From Xanthomonas codiaei (GTDB lineage: Bacteria > Pseudomonadota > Gammaproteobacteria > Xanthomonadales > Xanthomonadaceae), in NCBI RefSeq assembly GCF_002939785.1, contig NZ_MDEC01000017.1, positions 37,497 through 101,496 of the forward strand: a DNA stretch of 64,000 nucleotides, written 5' to 3'. The notes beneath the pieces were generated by a model. That model did no database searches and was not told where the DNA came from. It was given only the letters and a program-made list of their open reading frames with translations. The stretch's first letter is position 1. The number at the start of each line of letters is the position of its first letter. The position numbers and the translations under genes were made by a program. Shown here piece after piece: positions 10,374-18,733 of this stretch.

Positions 10374-12002
10374 TCACCCCAACGAACGCGCGGTATTGAT
10401 CACGTTGATCCCATCGAAGCGCGCGGTGGACGATCCGTGCGACACCGCCGACACCTGGCTGGGCTGGCCCTTGCCATCGAAGAACGAGCCACCCAGGCGG
10501 AAGTCGCGCTCATCGCAGACCGCGCTGCAGGCATTCCAGAATTCCGGCGTGCGGATCTGATAAGCGCCGTCTTCCACCAGGCGTGTGACCTGGCCGTTCT
10601 CGATCTCGTAGAACAACTGCCCGCCGAACTGCGCGTTGTAGCGCTGCTGATCGATCGAATACGAACCGCGCCCGTGGATGTACAGCCCGCGCTCCACGTT
10701 CTTGATCATGTCCGCAACCGCCAGCGGTGTCTTGCCCGGCGCCAGCGACACATTGGGCATGCGCTGGAACTGCACGTTGGACCAGGAATCGGCGTAGCTG
10801 CAGCCATCCGAAGCCGTCTTGCCGAGCAGGTGGGCCTGGTCGCGCGTGCATTGGTAGTCGACCAGGATGCCGTCCTTCACCAGCTCCCACTGCTTGGTCT
10901 TGACGCCTTCATCGTCGTAGCCCACCGCGCCGAGGCTGCCCGGCTGCGTCTTGTCGGCGACGAAGGTCACCGCGTCGCTGCCCCACCGGAACTTCGCATC
11001 GCGCTTGTCCAGCGTGGCGAAACTGGTGCCGGCGTAGTTGGCCTCGTAGCCGAGCACGCGATCGAGCTCGAGCGGGTGGCCCACCGATTCGTGGATGGTG
11101 AGAAACAGGTTGCTTGGGTCGATCACCAGGTCGTACTTGCCCGCCTTCACTGATGGCGCAGTGAGCTTGGCGCGTGCCTGCCTGGCGGCGGCGATGGCGT
11201 CTTCGCGGGCGTCATAGCTTTTCCCATACCCGACAAGCCCGCCGGGCAGGGTGTGCTTCTCGCGCGCATCGCCATCCAGGTATTCGTAGCCCATGCCCAT
11301 CGGCGAAGACAGCCCGTCGCGGGTGCGGAACTTGCCGCTGGCTTTGTCCACCGCGGTCACGGTGAACGGTAGCCACAGCCGATGCACGTCCTGGTCGATA
11401 TAGGACCCCCCGCTGCTGGCGAAATACTTCTGCTCGTTGATGGCGAACATACGGGAGGCCACAAAGGTGGCGCCGGAATTCAACGCGGCCGCATTGACAT
11501 CCATCAGCAGGGCCACCTTGTCCTGCAGCGGCACTTCCATCGCGTTCTTCCTGATCGGCGTGCGCCAGCGCACCTCGCCTGCCGGCGTCACTGGTGCCAA
11601 CTGTACCGGCATGCCACCTAGCCGCGCATTGGCCTTGGCAATCGCCACCGCCTGTCGCGTGGCGGTCGCAACGCCATCGCTGGTGAGCGTATTGGTCGCG
11701 GCAAAGCCCCACGCACCATCGGCCAGCACGCGCACGCCCACGCCGCTGGATTCGGCATTGACCACGTTCTCCACCTGCGCTTCGCGGGTGATGACGAACT
11801 GGCGCAGGTAGCGGCCTACCCGCACATCGCAATAGCTGGCGCCCGCCGCCTTGGCGGTGGTGAGCGCAGCATCTGAAAGGCGGCGGTTGCGCGCTGCATC
11901 CACCGGCGCAAGCAGCTGCTCGGCCGCGATCAGCCGCGTATTGGGCAGCAGCAGCCCGGCGGCCCCGATGCCGGACAGGGTGAGAAAGGTACGACGGTCC
12001 AC
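10374..12002 (-). CDS. TldD-like metallopeptidase with Tat-type signal (copy 2)
   Basis: A 542-aa paralogue of the gene at 7920-9554, similar along its whole length. The start is GTG 12002 with GGAGA upstream; it reads MDRRTFLTLSGIGAAGLLLP, again a twin-arginine type signal. The HExxxH motif is HESVGH at residues 304-309, followed by LGYEANYAGTSF. Both end in an almost identical DGINVI(S/N)TARSLG. The duplicate has kept the catalytic residues and frame, so it is likely functional. It is the first gene of the minus-strand run as seen here. Whether both copies pair with the single TldE-like protein is not visible from sequence. Confidence 0.87.
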   Translation of the reverse strand: MDRRTFLTLSGIGAAGLLLPNTRLIAAEQLLAPVDAARNRRLSDAALTTAKAAGASYCDVRVGRYLRQFVITREAQVENVVNAESSGVGVRVLADGAWGFAATNTLTSDGVATATRQAVAIAKANARLGGMPVQLAPVTPAGEVRWRTPIRKNAMEVPLQDKVALLMDVNAAALNSGATFVASRMFAINEQKYFASSGGSYIDQDVHRLWLPFTVTAVDKASGKFRTRDGLSSPMGMGYEYLDGDAREKHTLPGGLVGYGKSYDAREDAIAAARQARAKLTAPSVKAGKYDLVIDPSNLFLTIHESVGHPLELDRVLGYEANYAGTSFATLDKRDAKFRWGSDAVTFVADKTQPGSLGAVGYDDEGVKTKQWELVKDGILVDYQCTRDQAHLLGKTASDGCSYADSWSNVQFQRMPNVSLAPGKTPLAVADMIKNVERGLYIHGRGSYSIDQQRYNAQFGGQLFYEIENGQVTRLVEDGAYQIRTPEFWNACSAVCDERDFRLGGSFFDGKGQPSQVSAVSHGSSTARFDGINVINTARSLG

Positions 12003-12275
12003 GTGCGGTCTCTCCAATCGATGCGCGCAGCGCAACAGGTGCACGCCAGCATCCGAGCCTTACCGCACGTGCCGGTTTGGTCAAGTGCCGCCGGTTGTCA
12101 GATCCGCAGCACAGGCCGCACTGCAGAACGTAACGGCCGTCGCAGTAAGCGAACGCGAGTGCTTGTGGCCGGACGCATGCGCCGTTAGCCTCGCCGCCTC
12201 TGCGGCTTTGCTGCGGTCGCTCCGCGTGCGGCCGTGGCAAGGCGCGCGAGGTCTACATCACTCAGGGGACACTTG

Positions 12276-13604
12276 ATGAAAAAAACCACGGCTCGCTGCG
12301 GTGTGGCAGCGCTTGTTATCGTGTCGGGCATGCTTCCGATGGTGAGCGCCGCCGCCGACTGGTATGTGTCGCCGACCGGCTCGGACAGCAACATCGGCAC
12401 GCGCGCGCGGCCGTTCGCCACCGTAATGGCCGCACAGGCCGCGGCGTCCAGTGGGGATACCGTCTACCTGCGCGGCGGCACCTATCGCCTCACCACGGCC
12501 AACATCAGCGCGGTTCGGCAGCCCTACGCGATCGTCAACGACATCACCAAGAGCGGCATCGCCTATGTCGGCGCCACCAACGAGCGGCCGGTGTTCGATT
12601 TCTCCGCGGTCGCCCCGGCAGGCCAGCGCGTGGCTGCATTCCGGATCAAGGCCAGCAACTGCACGTTCCGCGGCTTCGAGGTGATTGGCGTGCCCATCAC
12701 CATCGCCGACCGCCTGACCCAGTCGGAGGCCTTCCGGGTGGAGGGCGGCAGTGGCAATCTGTTCGAGCGCCTGGCGATCCACGACGGCCAGGCGATCGGC
12801 TGGTATCTGGTGTCAGGCAGCAACAACCGCGTGCGCAATGTCGATGCGTACAACAACAAGGGTTTGAACAGCTTCTCCCACGGCAACATTGACGGCTTCG
12901 GCGTGCACCCGGCCGCCGCCGGCAGCCGCGGCAACCTCATCGAAGGCAGCCGTGCCTGGAACAACAGCGACGACGGCTTCGACCTGATCAATGCCTGGGA
13001 AGCGGTCACGCTGCAGCACAACTGGGCGTTCCGCAACGGGCTCGACGTGGATGGCACGCCGCTGGGCGATGGCAACGGCTTCAAGGCCGGCGGTTACGGC
13101 CGCAATGGCAGCGCCTATCCGCAGCCGGTGCCACAGCACCGCATTGCGTTCAATCTGGCGGTCGGCAATCGCAGCAACGGCTTCTATGCCAACCATCAGA
13201 TCGGCGGGCAGACCTGGATCAGCAACACCGCCATCGACAACGGCCGCGCCAACTTCGACATGCTCTCCACCCTGGCCGACAACCGCACCGACGTGCCCGG
13301 CTACGGCCATACCCTGGCCAACAACCTGGGCTATGGCGCACGCACCGAAATCGCCAATCTGGGCGCGGCGAGCGCCAATACCATCGGACGCAACTCCTTC
13401 ACCCTTGGGCTGACGGCTGTGGCACGTGATTTCGTCAGCCTGGACGAGCGCCAGCTCACCCGCGCGCGCCAGCCCAACGGCGATCTGCCAGTGATCACCT
13501 TCGCCACGCTGGCCCCGGGCAGTGCGCTGATCGATGCCGGTGCCGATGCCGGCGAAGCCTTCAACGGGCGCGCACCGGACCTGGGTGCGTTCGAGGCGCA
13601 GTAG
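12276..13604 (+). CDS. Secreted pectate lyase, polysaccharide lyase family 9
   Basis: A 442-aa protein. The start is ATG 12276 (MKKTTARCGVAALVIVSG) with a cleavable signal peptide ending near residue 26; an upstream in-frame ATG at 12234 would bury the signal. The mature protein opens DWYVSPTGSDSN and is a right-handed beta-helix. The PL9 calcium and catalytic set is visible as NIDGFG (D206), NNSDDGFDLI (D232, D233, D236) and GNGFKAGG (K270). These match the order and spacing of D209, D233, D234, D237 and K273 in Dickeya Pel9A. It would cleave polygalacturonate by Ca-dependent beta-elimination outside the cell. It stands alone between a minus-strand gene and a hypothetical, distant from the pectin operon at 46886-60488. 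Confidence 0.87.
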   Translation: MKKTTARCGVAALVIVSGMLPMVSAAADWYVSPTGSDSNIGTRARPFATVMAAQAAASSGDTVYLRGGTYRLTTANISAVRQPYAIVNDITKSGIAYVGATNERPVFDFSAVAPAGQRVAAFRIKASNCTFRGFEVIGVPITIADRLTQSEAFRVEGGSGNLFERLAIHDGQAIGWYLVSGSNNRVRNVDAYNNKGLNSFSHGNIDGFGVHPAAAGSRGNLIEGSRAWNNSDDGFDLINAWEAVTLQHNWAFRNGLDVDGTPLGDGNGFKAGGYGRNGSAYPQPVPQHRIAFNLAVGNRSNGFYANHQIGGQTWISNTAIDNGRANFDMLSTLADNRTDVPGYGHTLANNLGYGARTEIANLGAASANTIGRNSFTLGLTAVARDFVSLDERQLTRARQPNGDLPVITFATLAPGSALIDAGADAGEAFNGRAPDLGAFEAQ

Positions 13605-13614
13605 TCTGCGCGCC

Positions 13615-13648
13615 GGTGCAGGCCAATGACAGCATGCAGGCCTGCACC
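13615..13648 (+). terminator. Inverted repeat after the PL9 pectate lyase gene
   Basis: GGTGCAGGCC (13615-13624) and GGCCTGCACC (13639-13648) form a perfect 10-bp stem with a 14-base loop, starting 11 bp after the stop. No clear T-run follows. It may serve as a bidirectional terminator for this gene and the convergent gene at 13684-14238. Confidence 0.5.
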
Positions 13649-13683
13649 GAAGCCAGAATCGGTTAGCACACGATGGCCCGGCG

Positions 13684-14238
13684 TCACTGCACCTGGTTGG
13701 AGATCTCGATCAGGTCCTGCGCCTTGAAGTGCTCGCGACCCGGCGAAAAAAGTACCAGCTGCGGCCAGGTAAATCCGGTCTTTGCAGTGACGAAAACCGG
13801 CGGTTCGCCCTTGGGTCGGTACTCGATCACGAAGCCAGCCAGTTCCAGGCCAAGCGACGGCATGATCACACTGTTGCGATGCCAGAAGACTGCACCCGCG
13901 GCTCGCCCTAGCGTGGAATACACCCGCTTTGGATCGTCCTGAAACACGGAGACGCCCTGAAACCTGACATCGATCGTGTCCGATTGCCCAATCGAGAGAT
14001 AGGCCAGTCTTCCGTCCTGAAACGAACATAACGGCGCGTCGCGGTCTCGAAACTCGTTTATCGCCAGGCCGCCATCAGGCAGCGTTTCGGTGGTGGTGTC
14101 ATCGAGCGGCCCCATGACAGCTTCGAAGGCGGCCACCTGAGCCTGCGTCATGCCGAATTCCAACGGCCCCAGGCCCTTGTTCGGATTGATACTCCAGATC
14201 TCCGGCACGCCTGTCTCCTGAAACATCGTCGATGCCAT
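13684..14238 (-). CDS. Hypothetical protein, 184 aa
   Basis: Not recognised. It begins MASTMFQETGVPEIWSINPN; the internal ATG at 14226 is an equally possible start. It is a soluble, acidic to neutral protein with no signal or membrane segment. NPNKGLGPLEFGMTQAQV at the N-terminal end resembles the openings of small bacterial proteins that compare a predicted and an observed state, but I cannot name the family. It is convergent with the PL9 gene and 65 bp upstream of the small membrane protein gene that follows on the same strand. Confidence 0.75.
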   Translation of the reverse strand: MASTMFQETGVPEIWSINPNKGLGPLEFGMTQAQVAAFEAVMGPLDDTTTETLPDGGLAINEFRDRDAPLCSFQDGRLAYLSIGQSDTIDVRFQGVSVFQDDPKRVYSTLGRAAGAVFWHRNSVIMPSLGLELAGFVIEYRPKGEPPVFVTAKTGFTWPQLVLFSPGREHFKAQDLIEISNQVQ

Positions 14239-14303
14239 GTTACCCAGTTCGGTGCAGTACCGAGCTCATGGCCAAGGGGTCGACCCCTGCGTCCGCCGCA
14301 GGC

Positions 14304-14693
14304 TCACGGCGTGGCGCTGCGCCGAAGCCGGCGGTCCAGCAGGTAGCCGAGCACGCCACCGATGGCGATCGGCAGCAGCGCATAGATCGGAATGAAGATC
14401 AGCGCCAGCGCCGATTGCGCATCGGCGCGCAGATCCAGGCTGGCGTGCGCCCAGGCGAGCGCTCCAAAGCCGATCAGGCACGGCACCAACAGTGCGATCG
14501 GCCGTCGGTACAGGAAACTGATGCCGAGCAACGCGCCCCAGGCGATCGCATTGAATCCGCCCAGCAACAGCCATCCGCCCACGCCGGTGTCGGTGTATTG
14601 CCCAAGCCAGTCCATTCCACCCGGCAGGCGGGCTGCATAAGGCAGGACCAGGCCGATGAGCACAAGCAAGACGCGAGCATTACCCAATGTCAT
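14304..14693 (-). CDS. Small membrane protein, 129 aa
   Basis: Not recognised. The start is ATG 14693 (MTLGNARVLLVLIGLVLP) with GAGG upstream; an earlier ATG at 14777 would prepend an Arg-rich leader with no membrane character. Four hydrophobic segments are evident: ARVLLVLIGLVLP, GWLLLGGFNAIAWGALLG, IALLVPCLIGFGALAWA and LALIFIPIYALLPIAIGGVLG. It ends in a positively charged tail (LLDRRLRRSATP). It is a likely inner-membrane protein of unknown role and on the same strand as the hypothetical at 13684-14238. Confidence 0.72.
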   Translation of the reverse strand: MTLGNARVLLVLIGLVLPYAARLPGGMDWLGQYTDTGVGGWLLLGGFNAIAWGALLGISFLYRRPIALLVPCLIGFGALAWAHASLDLRADAQSALALIFIPIYALLPIAIGGVLGYLLDRRLRRSATP

Positions 14694-15044
14694 ACATGGC
14701 CTCTTTCCTGTCGGCAAAACGGTGCGGCGCGGCTGCGGATGCACGTGTGAACGCGGCAACGTGCCGGATCCTGGCACAGTAGGTTGCCGGTTTCGGCAGT
14801 GCGCGGCAACGCGTGGTGCAGGCAGGCCATGGCAACGGCGACTTCCTTGCCGTGGCGTCCACCGTGTGCCACGGCTCGATCGCGCCGGGCGCAGTCCTTG
14901 TCTGAATGCCGCGCCACGCAGGCCACCGCTACGAACGCAGCGATCTCGAGCGTTTGGTGCGGCGGCCGCTGGGCAATGCCGGGGTCACCCGCTCACGGCA
15001 GCTCGCCAACCACGGAACCGGCGTCGCAATATCCACCCAGTGCG
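14694..15044. other. Gap of about 350 bp with nothing recognised
   Basis: Between two small minus-strand genes. Translations in all frames are Arg/Ala/Ser-rich shadow type, with no signal peptide or motif. Nothing can be supported here beyond ordinary intergenic or decayed sequence. Confidence 0.5.
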
Positions 15045-15212
15045 CTATCGCACCTGCTCCAGGCGTTCGGCGATCTCTTGCGCATGGGTTTCGATCACGC
15101 CTTCCGACGTGCTCCAGGCGGTGCTAATGGTCGACTCCACATCGAAGGCGGCCACGGTCTTGCCGGCACCCTTGACCTCTACCGAGGTCTTGACCTTGTC
15201 GCGCCCTGCCAT
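15045..15212 (-). CDS. Short ORF, 55 aa, possible remnant of a longer gene
   Basis: It starts at ATG 15212 (MAGRDKVKTSVEVKGAGKTV), ends ETHAQEIAERLEQVR, and reads like a genuine protein (balanced composition, amphipathic C-terminal helix) rather than a shadow. No signal or lipobox is present and the flanking frames show no extension. Either it is a small gene or it is the surviving C-terminal part of a larger one. The family is not identified. Confidence 0.4.
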   Translation of the reverse strand: MAGRDKVKTSVEVKGAGKTVAAFDVESTISTAWSTSEGVIETHAQEIAERLEQVR

Positions 15213-15317
15213 AACGTCGTATCGGTGCCTGTGTCACTCCTGGCGCCGCAGGGCGTCCTGTGGTTTGACGCGTCTTTCCTCGCTCTTGCGCTTCCAATCG
15301 CCCTGCGCGTGCTGCCG

Positions 15318-15770
15318 TCACGCAGCAGCTTTCAGTTCCCTGGTGCGCTGATAGATGCAGCTTGCAATCGCTGCCCAAAGCGCTGGGCAAGCGATAAATG
15401 CGGCCAAGGAGGCCAACGAGCCGAATGACGCTGAAGCGTCGTGCGTCAAGCGCAGGAGTAGACAGAGGCTTCCCGCCATCGCTGCTGCAGCAATTCCCGC
15501 CACGTAAGGATGTGCGTGTTTCAGGCCAGGAACAAAGTGCAGCGTTGGGACGCCCAGAAGAACAAAGAACGGCGAGCCAATGCCGAATGCGAAGAAACAG
15601 TAATACAGAAAAAATGTAGTCGCCGTTTCACCACTGCCCGACGTTGCCACAATCACAGCAATGATTAAGCCGCTCAGCATCGTTGCCGCGACGCATGACA
15701 ACAGTACCGAACCCAAGAAAACCAAGCTCTCTTTTATTGCGTGTGCAAGCGCAAGCAAGACGTCTCTCAC
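15318..15770 (-). CDS. Membrane protein, 150 aa, unknown function
   Basis: It starts MRDVLLALAHAIKESLVFLG. Four hydrophobic segments can be seen: LVFLGSVLLSCVAATMLSGL, FFLYYCFFAFGIGSPFFVLL, YVAGIAAAAMAGSLCLLL and SLASLAAFIACPALWAAIA. It ends RTRELKAAA. No family is recognised. The local DNA is somewhat less GC-rich than the surroundings, which may indicate a lineage-specific gene. Confidence 0.72.
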   Translation of the reverse strand: MRDVLLALAHAIKESLVFLGSVLLSCVAATMLSGLIIAVIVATSGSGETATTFFLYYCFFAFGIGSPFFVLLGVPTLHFVPGLKHAHPYVAGIAAAAMAGSLCLLLRLTHDASASFGSLASLAAFIACPALWAAIASCIYQRTRELKAAA

Positions 15771-16014
15771 GCAGGCTGTCTCGAAGAAAAAATGATGTGG
15801 GCGTCCGGCAAGCGGGTTCTCCGATGAGGCGGGGTTCGGCAGGAAGCGGCTGGAAGGTCAGGTGTTGCCTGATGCATAGCTGTTCGCTGGCACGCGCATA
15901 ACCTCGGACACGTATAGATCCACAAGGTGCGCGCGGGCACCAGGCGCCTGGGATTATCGACTGCTCCAACCGGCATCTGCACCGATGCGTTGTCGGGGGG
16001 GGGGGCGGTTAAAG
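15771..16014. other. Gap with an 11-base G homopolymer
   Basis: No gene is seen. Eleven consecutive G residues lie at 15995-16005, directly beside the fbp terminator hairpin. The rest of the gap shows no clear structure. Confidence 0.6.
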
Positions 16015-16039
16015 AGACACCCGCAGGACGCGGGTGTCT
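16011..16039 (-). terminator. Rho-independent terminator of fbp
   Basis: On the minus strand a perfect 10-bp stem, AGACACCCGC / GCGGGTGTCT (16015-16024 and 16030-16039), with a 5-base loop, is followed by CTTTAA. It begins 45 bp after the fbp stop codon. Confidence 0.8.
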
Positions 16040-16083
16040 TCGGATAACACACGACCGCTGGCTTCTGGACCAGGCGTTCAGCC

Positions 16084-17094
16084 TTACGCCCTGTCCGCAC
16101 CCAGGTGGTACCGCGTCGCCTCGGCCACTTCGTTCTTGGAGCCCAGGAACACCGGCACGCGCTGGTGCAGTTGCGTGGGCTGGATGTCGAGGATGCGTTC
16201 GCGCCCAGTGGTGGCGGCGCCGCCGGCCTGTTCCACCAGCATGCTCATCGGGTTGGCTTCGTACATCAGGCGCAGCTTGCCGGGCTTGGCGGCATCCTTC
16301 TTGTCCCAGGGGTAGATGAAGATGCCGCCGCGGGTGAGGATGCGGTGCACGTCGGCCACCATGCTGGCGATCCAGCGCATGTTGAAGTTCTTGCCGCGCG
16401 CACCTTCCGCGCCGGCCAGCAGGTCGCCCACATAGGCTTGCATCGCCGGCTCCCAGTGGCGCTGGTTGGACATGTTGATGGCGAATTCGGCGGTGTCTTC
16501 GGGCACGCGCATGTCGCGCTGGGTCAGCAGGAAGCTGCCTTCCTCGCGCTCCAGGGTGAAGGCATGGGTGCCGTGGCCGAGCGTGAGCACCAGCATGGTG
16601 CTGGGGCCGTAGATGCAATAGCCGGCGGCCACCTGCTGGGTACCCGGTTGCAGGAAGTGTTCGTCGCCGGGCTTTTCGGTGCCCTTGGGCGCGCGCAGCA
16701 CCGAGAAGATGGTGCCCACCGAGACATTGACGTCGATGTTGGAGCTGCCGTCTAGCGGGTCGAACAGCAGCAGGAAGTCGCCGCTGGGGTACTGGTCGGG
16801 CACCGGCTGGCTGTGGTCCATCTCTTCGGAGGCGCACGCGGCCAAGTGACCGCCCCAGGCGTTGGCTTCCAGCAGGATGTCGTTGCTCAGCACATCCAGC
16901 TTCTTCTGCGCCTCGCCCTGCACGTTGCCGGTGCCGGCATCGCCCAGCACGCCGCCCAGCGCGCCCTTGCTGACGGCGATGGAAATGCGCTTGCAGGCGC
17001 GCGAGACGATGGTGATGAGCTGGCGCAATTCCGCATCGATACGGCCGGCGTGTTGTTCTTCGATCAGGAAGCGGGTCAGCGAGGGACGCGACAT
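16084..17094 (-). CDS. fbp: Fructose-1,6-bisphosphatase class 1
   Basis: A 336-aa enzyme that hydrolyses fructose-1,6-bisphosphate to fructose-6-phosphate in gluconeogenesis. The active-site metal motif is [20 protein letters not shown] near residues 110-130, with GTIFSV following. The late catalytic region GGIFIYPWD and the C-terminal [19 protein letters not shown] are also conserved. The start is set at ATG 17094 ([13 protein letters not shown]), the usual class 1 length. An upstream ATG at 17139 would add 15 residues not typical of the family. The gene is monocistronic, with its own terminator hairpin downstream. Confidence 0.96.
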   Translation of the reverse strand: MSRPSLTRFLIEEQHAGRIDAELRQLITIVSRACKRISIAVSKGALGGVLGDAGTGNVQGEAQKKLDVLSNDILLEANAWGGHLAACASEEMDHSQPVPDQYPSGDFLLLFDPLDGSSNIDVNVSVGTIFSVLRAPKGTEKPGDEHFLQPGTQQVAAGYCIYGPSTMLVLTLGHGTHAFTLEREEGSFLLTQRDMRVPEDTAEFAINMSNQRHWEPAMQAYVGDLLAGAEGARGKNFNMRWIASMVADVHRILTRGGIFIYPWDKKDAAKPGKLRLMYEANPMSMLVEQAGGAATTGRERILDIQPTQLHQRVPVFLGSKNEVAEATRYHLGADRA

Positions 17095-17259
17095 GGAGCG
17101 GGCAGCCTGTTGTAGGAAGTGGGCCGCCATTGTCGCCATTGCGCCGTTAGATTTCGATCACTTGCTGCGCGTTTTGTATCGTGGTTGATCGGATCTGTGC
17201 GAATGGGGGTGTGGTGTGTGCGCCTTGCATGCTGAGCGCCCCCATCCGCCCTTCGGGCA

Positions 17260-17283
17260 CCTTCCCCCGCGGGCGGGGGAAGG
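17260..17283. repeat. REP-like perfect palindrome
   Basis: CCTTCCCCCGC (17260-17270) and GCGGGGGAAGG (17273-17283) form an 11-bp perfect inverted repeat with a 2-base centre. It is embedded in a CCATCCGCCC..GGGCACC context that recurs at 38769, 38963, 39179 and 60527. It is one of the dispersed palindromic elements of this genome. Confidence 0.7.
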
Positions 17284-17302
17284 GAGCGGCGTGTGCGGGC
17301 AC

Positions 17303-17332
17303 AAAAAAGCCGGGAGGCTTGCGCGCTCCCGG
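17303..17332 (-). terminator. Rho-independent terminator of the aromatic aminotransferase gene
   Basis: On the minus strand CCGGGAG / CTCCCGG (17326-17332 and 17310-17316) with a 9-base loop is followed by CTTTTTT. It lies about 45 bp after the stop of the aminotransferase gene and is a textbook hairpin plus T-run. Confidence 0.9.
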
Positions 17333-17374
17333 TCTGCCGTACGTCGATGCCGCCGCGCGCAGCGGCGGGGCCGC

Positions 17375-18577
17375 TTACATGCGGCTGACGGTGGCCACGG
17401 CCTGGGCCACGTAGTCCAGGTTGCGCTGGCTCAGTGCGGCCACGCAGATGCGGCCGGTGCCCACGGCGTAGATCGCGAACTCCTCGCGCAGGCGGTCCAC
17501 CTGGGTCCGGGTCAGGCCCGAGTACGAGAACATGCCGGCCTGGCGCTGGATGAACGCGAATTCCGGGGCGCCGAGGGTGGCCAGCTTATCGACCAGGCCG
17601 GCGCGCAGGGCGTGGATGCGCTCGCGCATTTCGGTCAGTTCCTGCTCCCACACATCACGAAGTTCCGGGCTGGTCAGCACGCCGGCCACCAGCGCGGCGC
17701 CGTGCGTGGACGGGCTGGAATAGATGGTGCGGATGATGCGCTTGACCTGCGACTGCACCGCCTTGGCTTCGGCGGCGGTGGCCGAGACCACCGACAGCGC
17801 GCCCACGCGCTCGCCATACAGCGAGAACGACTTGGAATAGGAGCTGGCGACCACGTAGCTGTCGATGCCTTCGGCCGCCAGCAGGCGCACTGCGTAGGCG
17901 TCTGCCTCGATGCCCTGGTCGAAGCCCTGGTAGGCGATGTCGACGAACGGGAACAGGTTGCGCTCCTTCAACAGCCCGGCCACCTGCTTCCACTGCTCGC
18001 GGCTCAGGTCCGCGCCGGTAGGGTTGTGGCAGCAGGCGTGCAGCAGCACCACGGTGCCCGGCTCCAGCTTGGCCAGGTCGGCCAGCATGCCGTCGAAGTT
18101 CAGGCCGTGGCTGGCGGCGTCGAAATAGGTGTAGTCCACCACCTCGAAGCCGGCCGCACCGAACACCGCGCGGTGGTTCTCCCAGCTGGGGTTGCTGATG
18201 GCGATGGTGGAGGTGGGCAGCAGCTTCTTGAGCAGGTCCGCTCCCACGCGCAGCGCACCGCTGCCGCCGACGGTCTGCGAGGTCGCCACGCGACCGGAGG
18301 CCACCAGTGCCGACTCGGCGCCGAACAGCAGCTCCTGGGTGGCCTTGTCGTAGGCAGCCAGGCCGTCGATGGGCAGGTAGCCGCGCGGTTTGGCCTCCTG
18401 CGCGAGCTGCTGCTCGATCCTGTGCACGGCGCGCAACAGCGGGATGCGCCCGTTTTCGTCGTAATAGATGCCCACGCCAAGATTGACCTTGTTGGGGCGG
18501 CTATCGGCGTTGTAGGCCTCGGTCAGGCCCAGGATGGGGTCGCCTGGAACCTGTTCTACGTTTGCAAAGAAGGACAC
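17375..18577 (-). CDS. tyrB: Aromatic amino acid aminotransferase (class I, AspC/TyrB type)
   Basis: A 400-aa PLP enzyme. The start is GTG 18577 (MSFFANVEQVPGDPILGLTE); no ATG fits the family N-terminus. Class I aminotransferase landmarks: VNLGVGIYYDENG, HNPTG (N185), FVDIAYQGFDQG (D213), and the PLP lysine in SSYSKSFSLYGERVG (K249) with R257. TyrB/AspC-type enzymes move amino groups between 2-oxoglutarate and aspartate or aromatic amino acids in the cytoplasm. The sequence does not decide between aspartate and aromatic preference; tyrB is chosen because most Xanthomonas homologues are so named. It is monocistronic and divergent from the TonB receptor at 18734. Confidence 0.9.
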   Translation of the reverse strand: MSFFANVEQVPGDPILGLTEAYNADSRPNKVNLGVGIYYDENGRIPLLRAVHRIEQQLAQEAKPRGYLPIDGLAAYDKATQELLFGAESALVASGRVATSQTVGGSGALRVGADLLKKLLPTSTIAISNPSWENHRAVFGAAGFEVVDYTYFDAASHGLNFDGMLADLAKLEPGTVVLLHACCHNPTGADLSREQWKQVAGLLKERNLFPFVDIAYQGFDQGIEADAYAVRLLAAEGIDSYVVASSYSKSFSLYGERVGALSVVSATAAEAKAVQSQVKRIIRTIYSSPSTHGAALVAGVLTSPELRDVWEQELTEMRERIHALRAGLVDKLATLGAPEFAFIQRQAGMFSYSGLTRTQVDRLREEFAIYAVGTGRICVAALSQRNLDYVAQAVATVSRM

Positions 18578-18733
18578 GGCATGACTCGCTGAAGGACGAA
18601 AGAGTGGGGTACTTCCGGATGGTTGGCCGCTGCAGGGCCAAACCACTTCATCGTAGCAGCCCATGGCGGGCGTAGCATGCTTCGTTCCGTACGCAACGAT
18701 GCGGCCGCAGTACGGATGAGGGACACTACGCCC

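Noticed and set aside
17095..17139. Fifteen-residue extension of fructose-1,6-bisphosphatase
   Set aside because: Class 1 enzymes of related bacteria start at the MSR(P/T)SLTRFL position.
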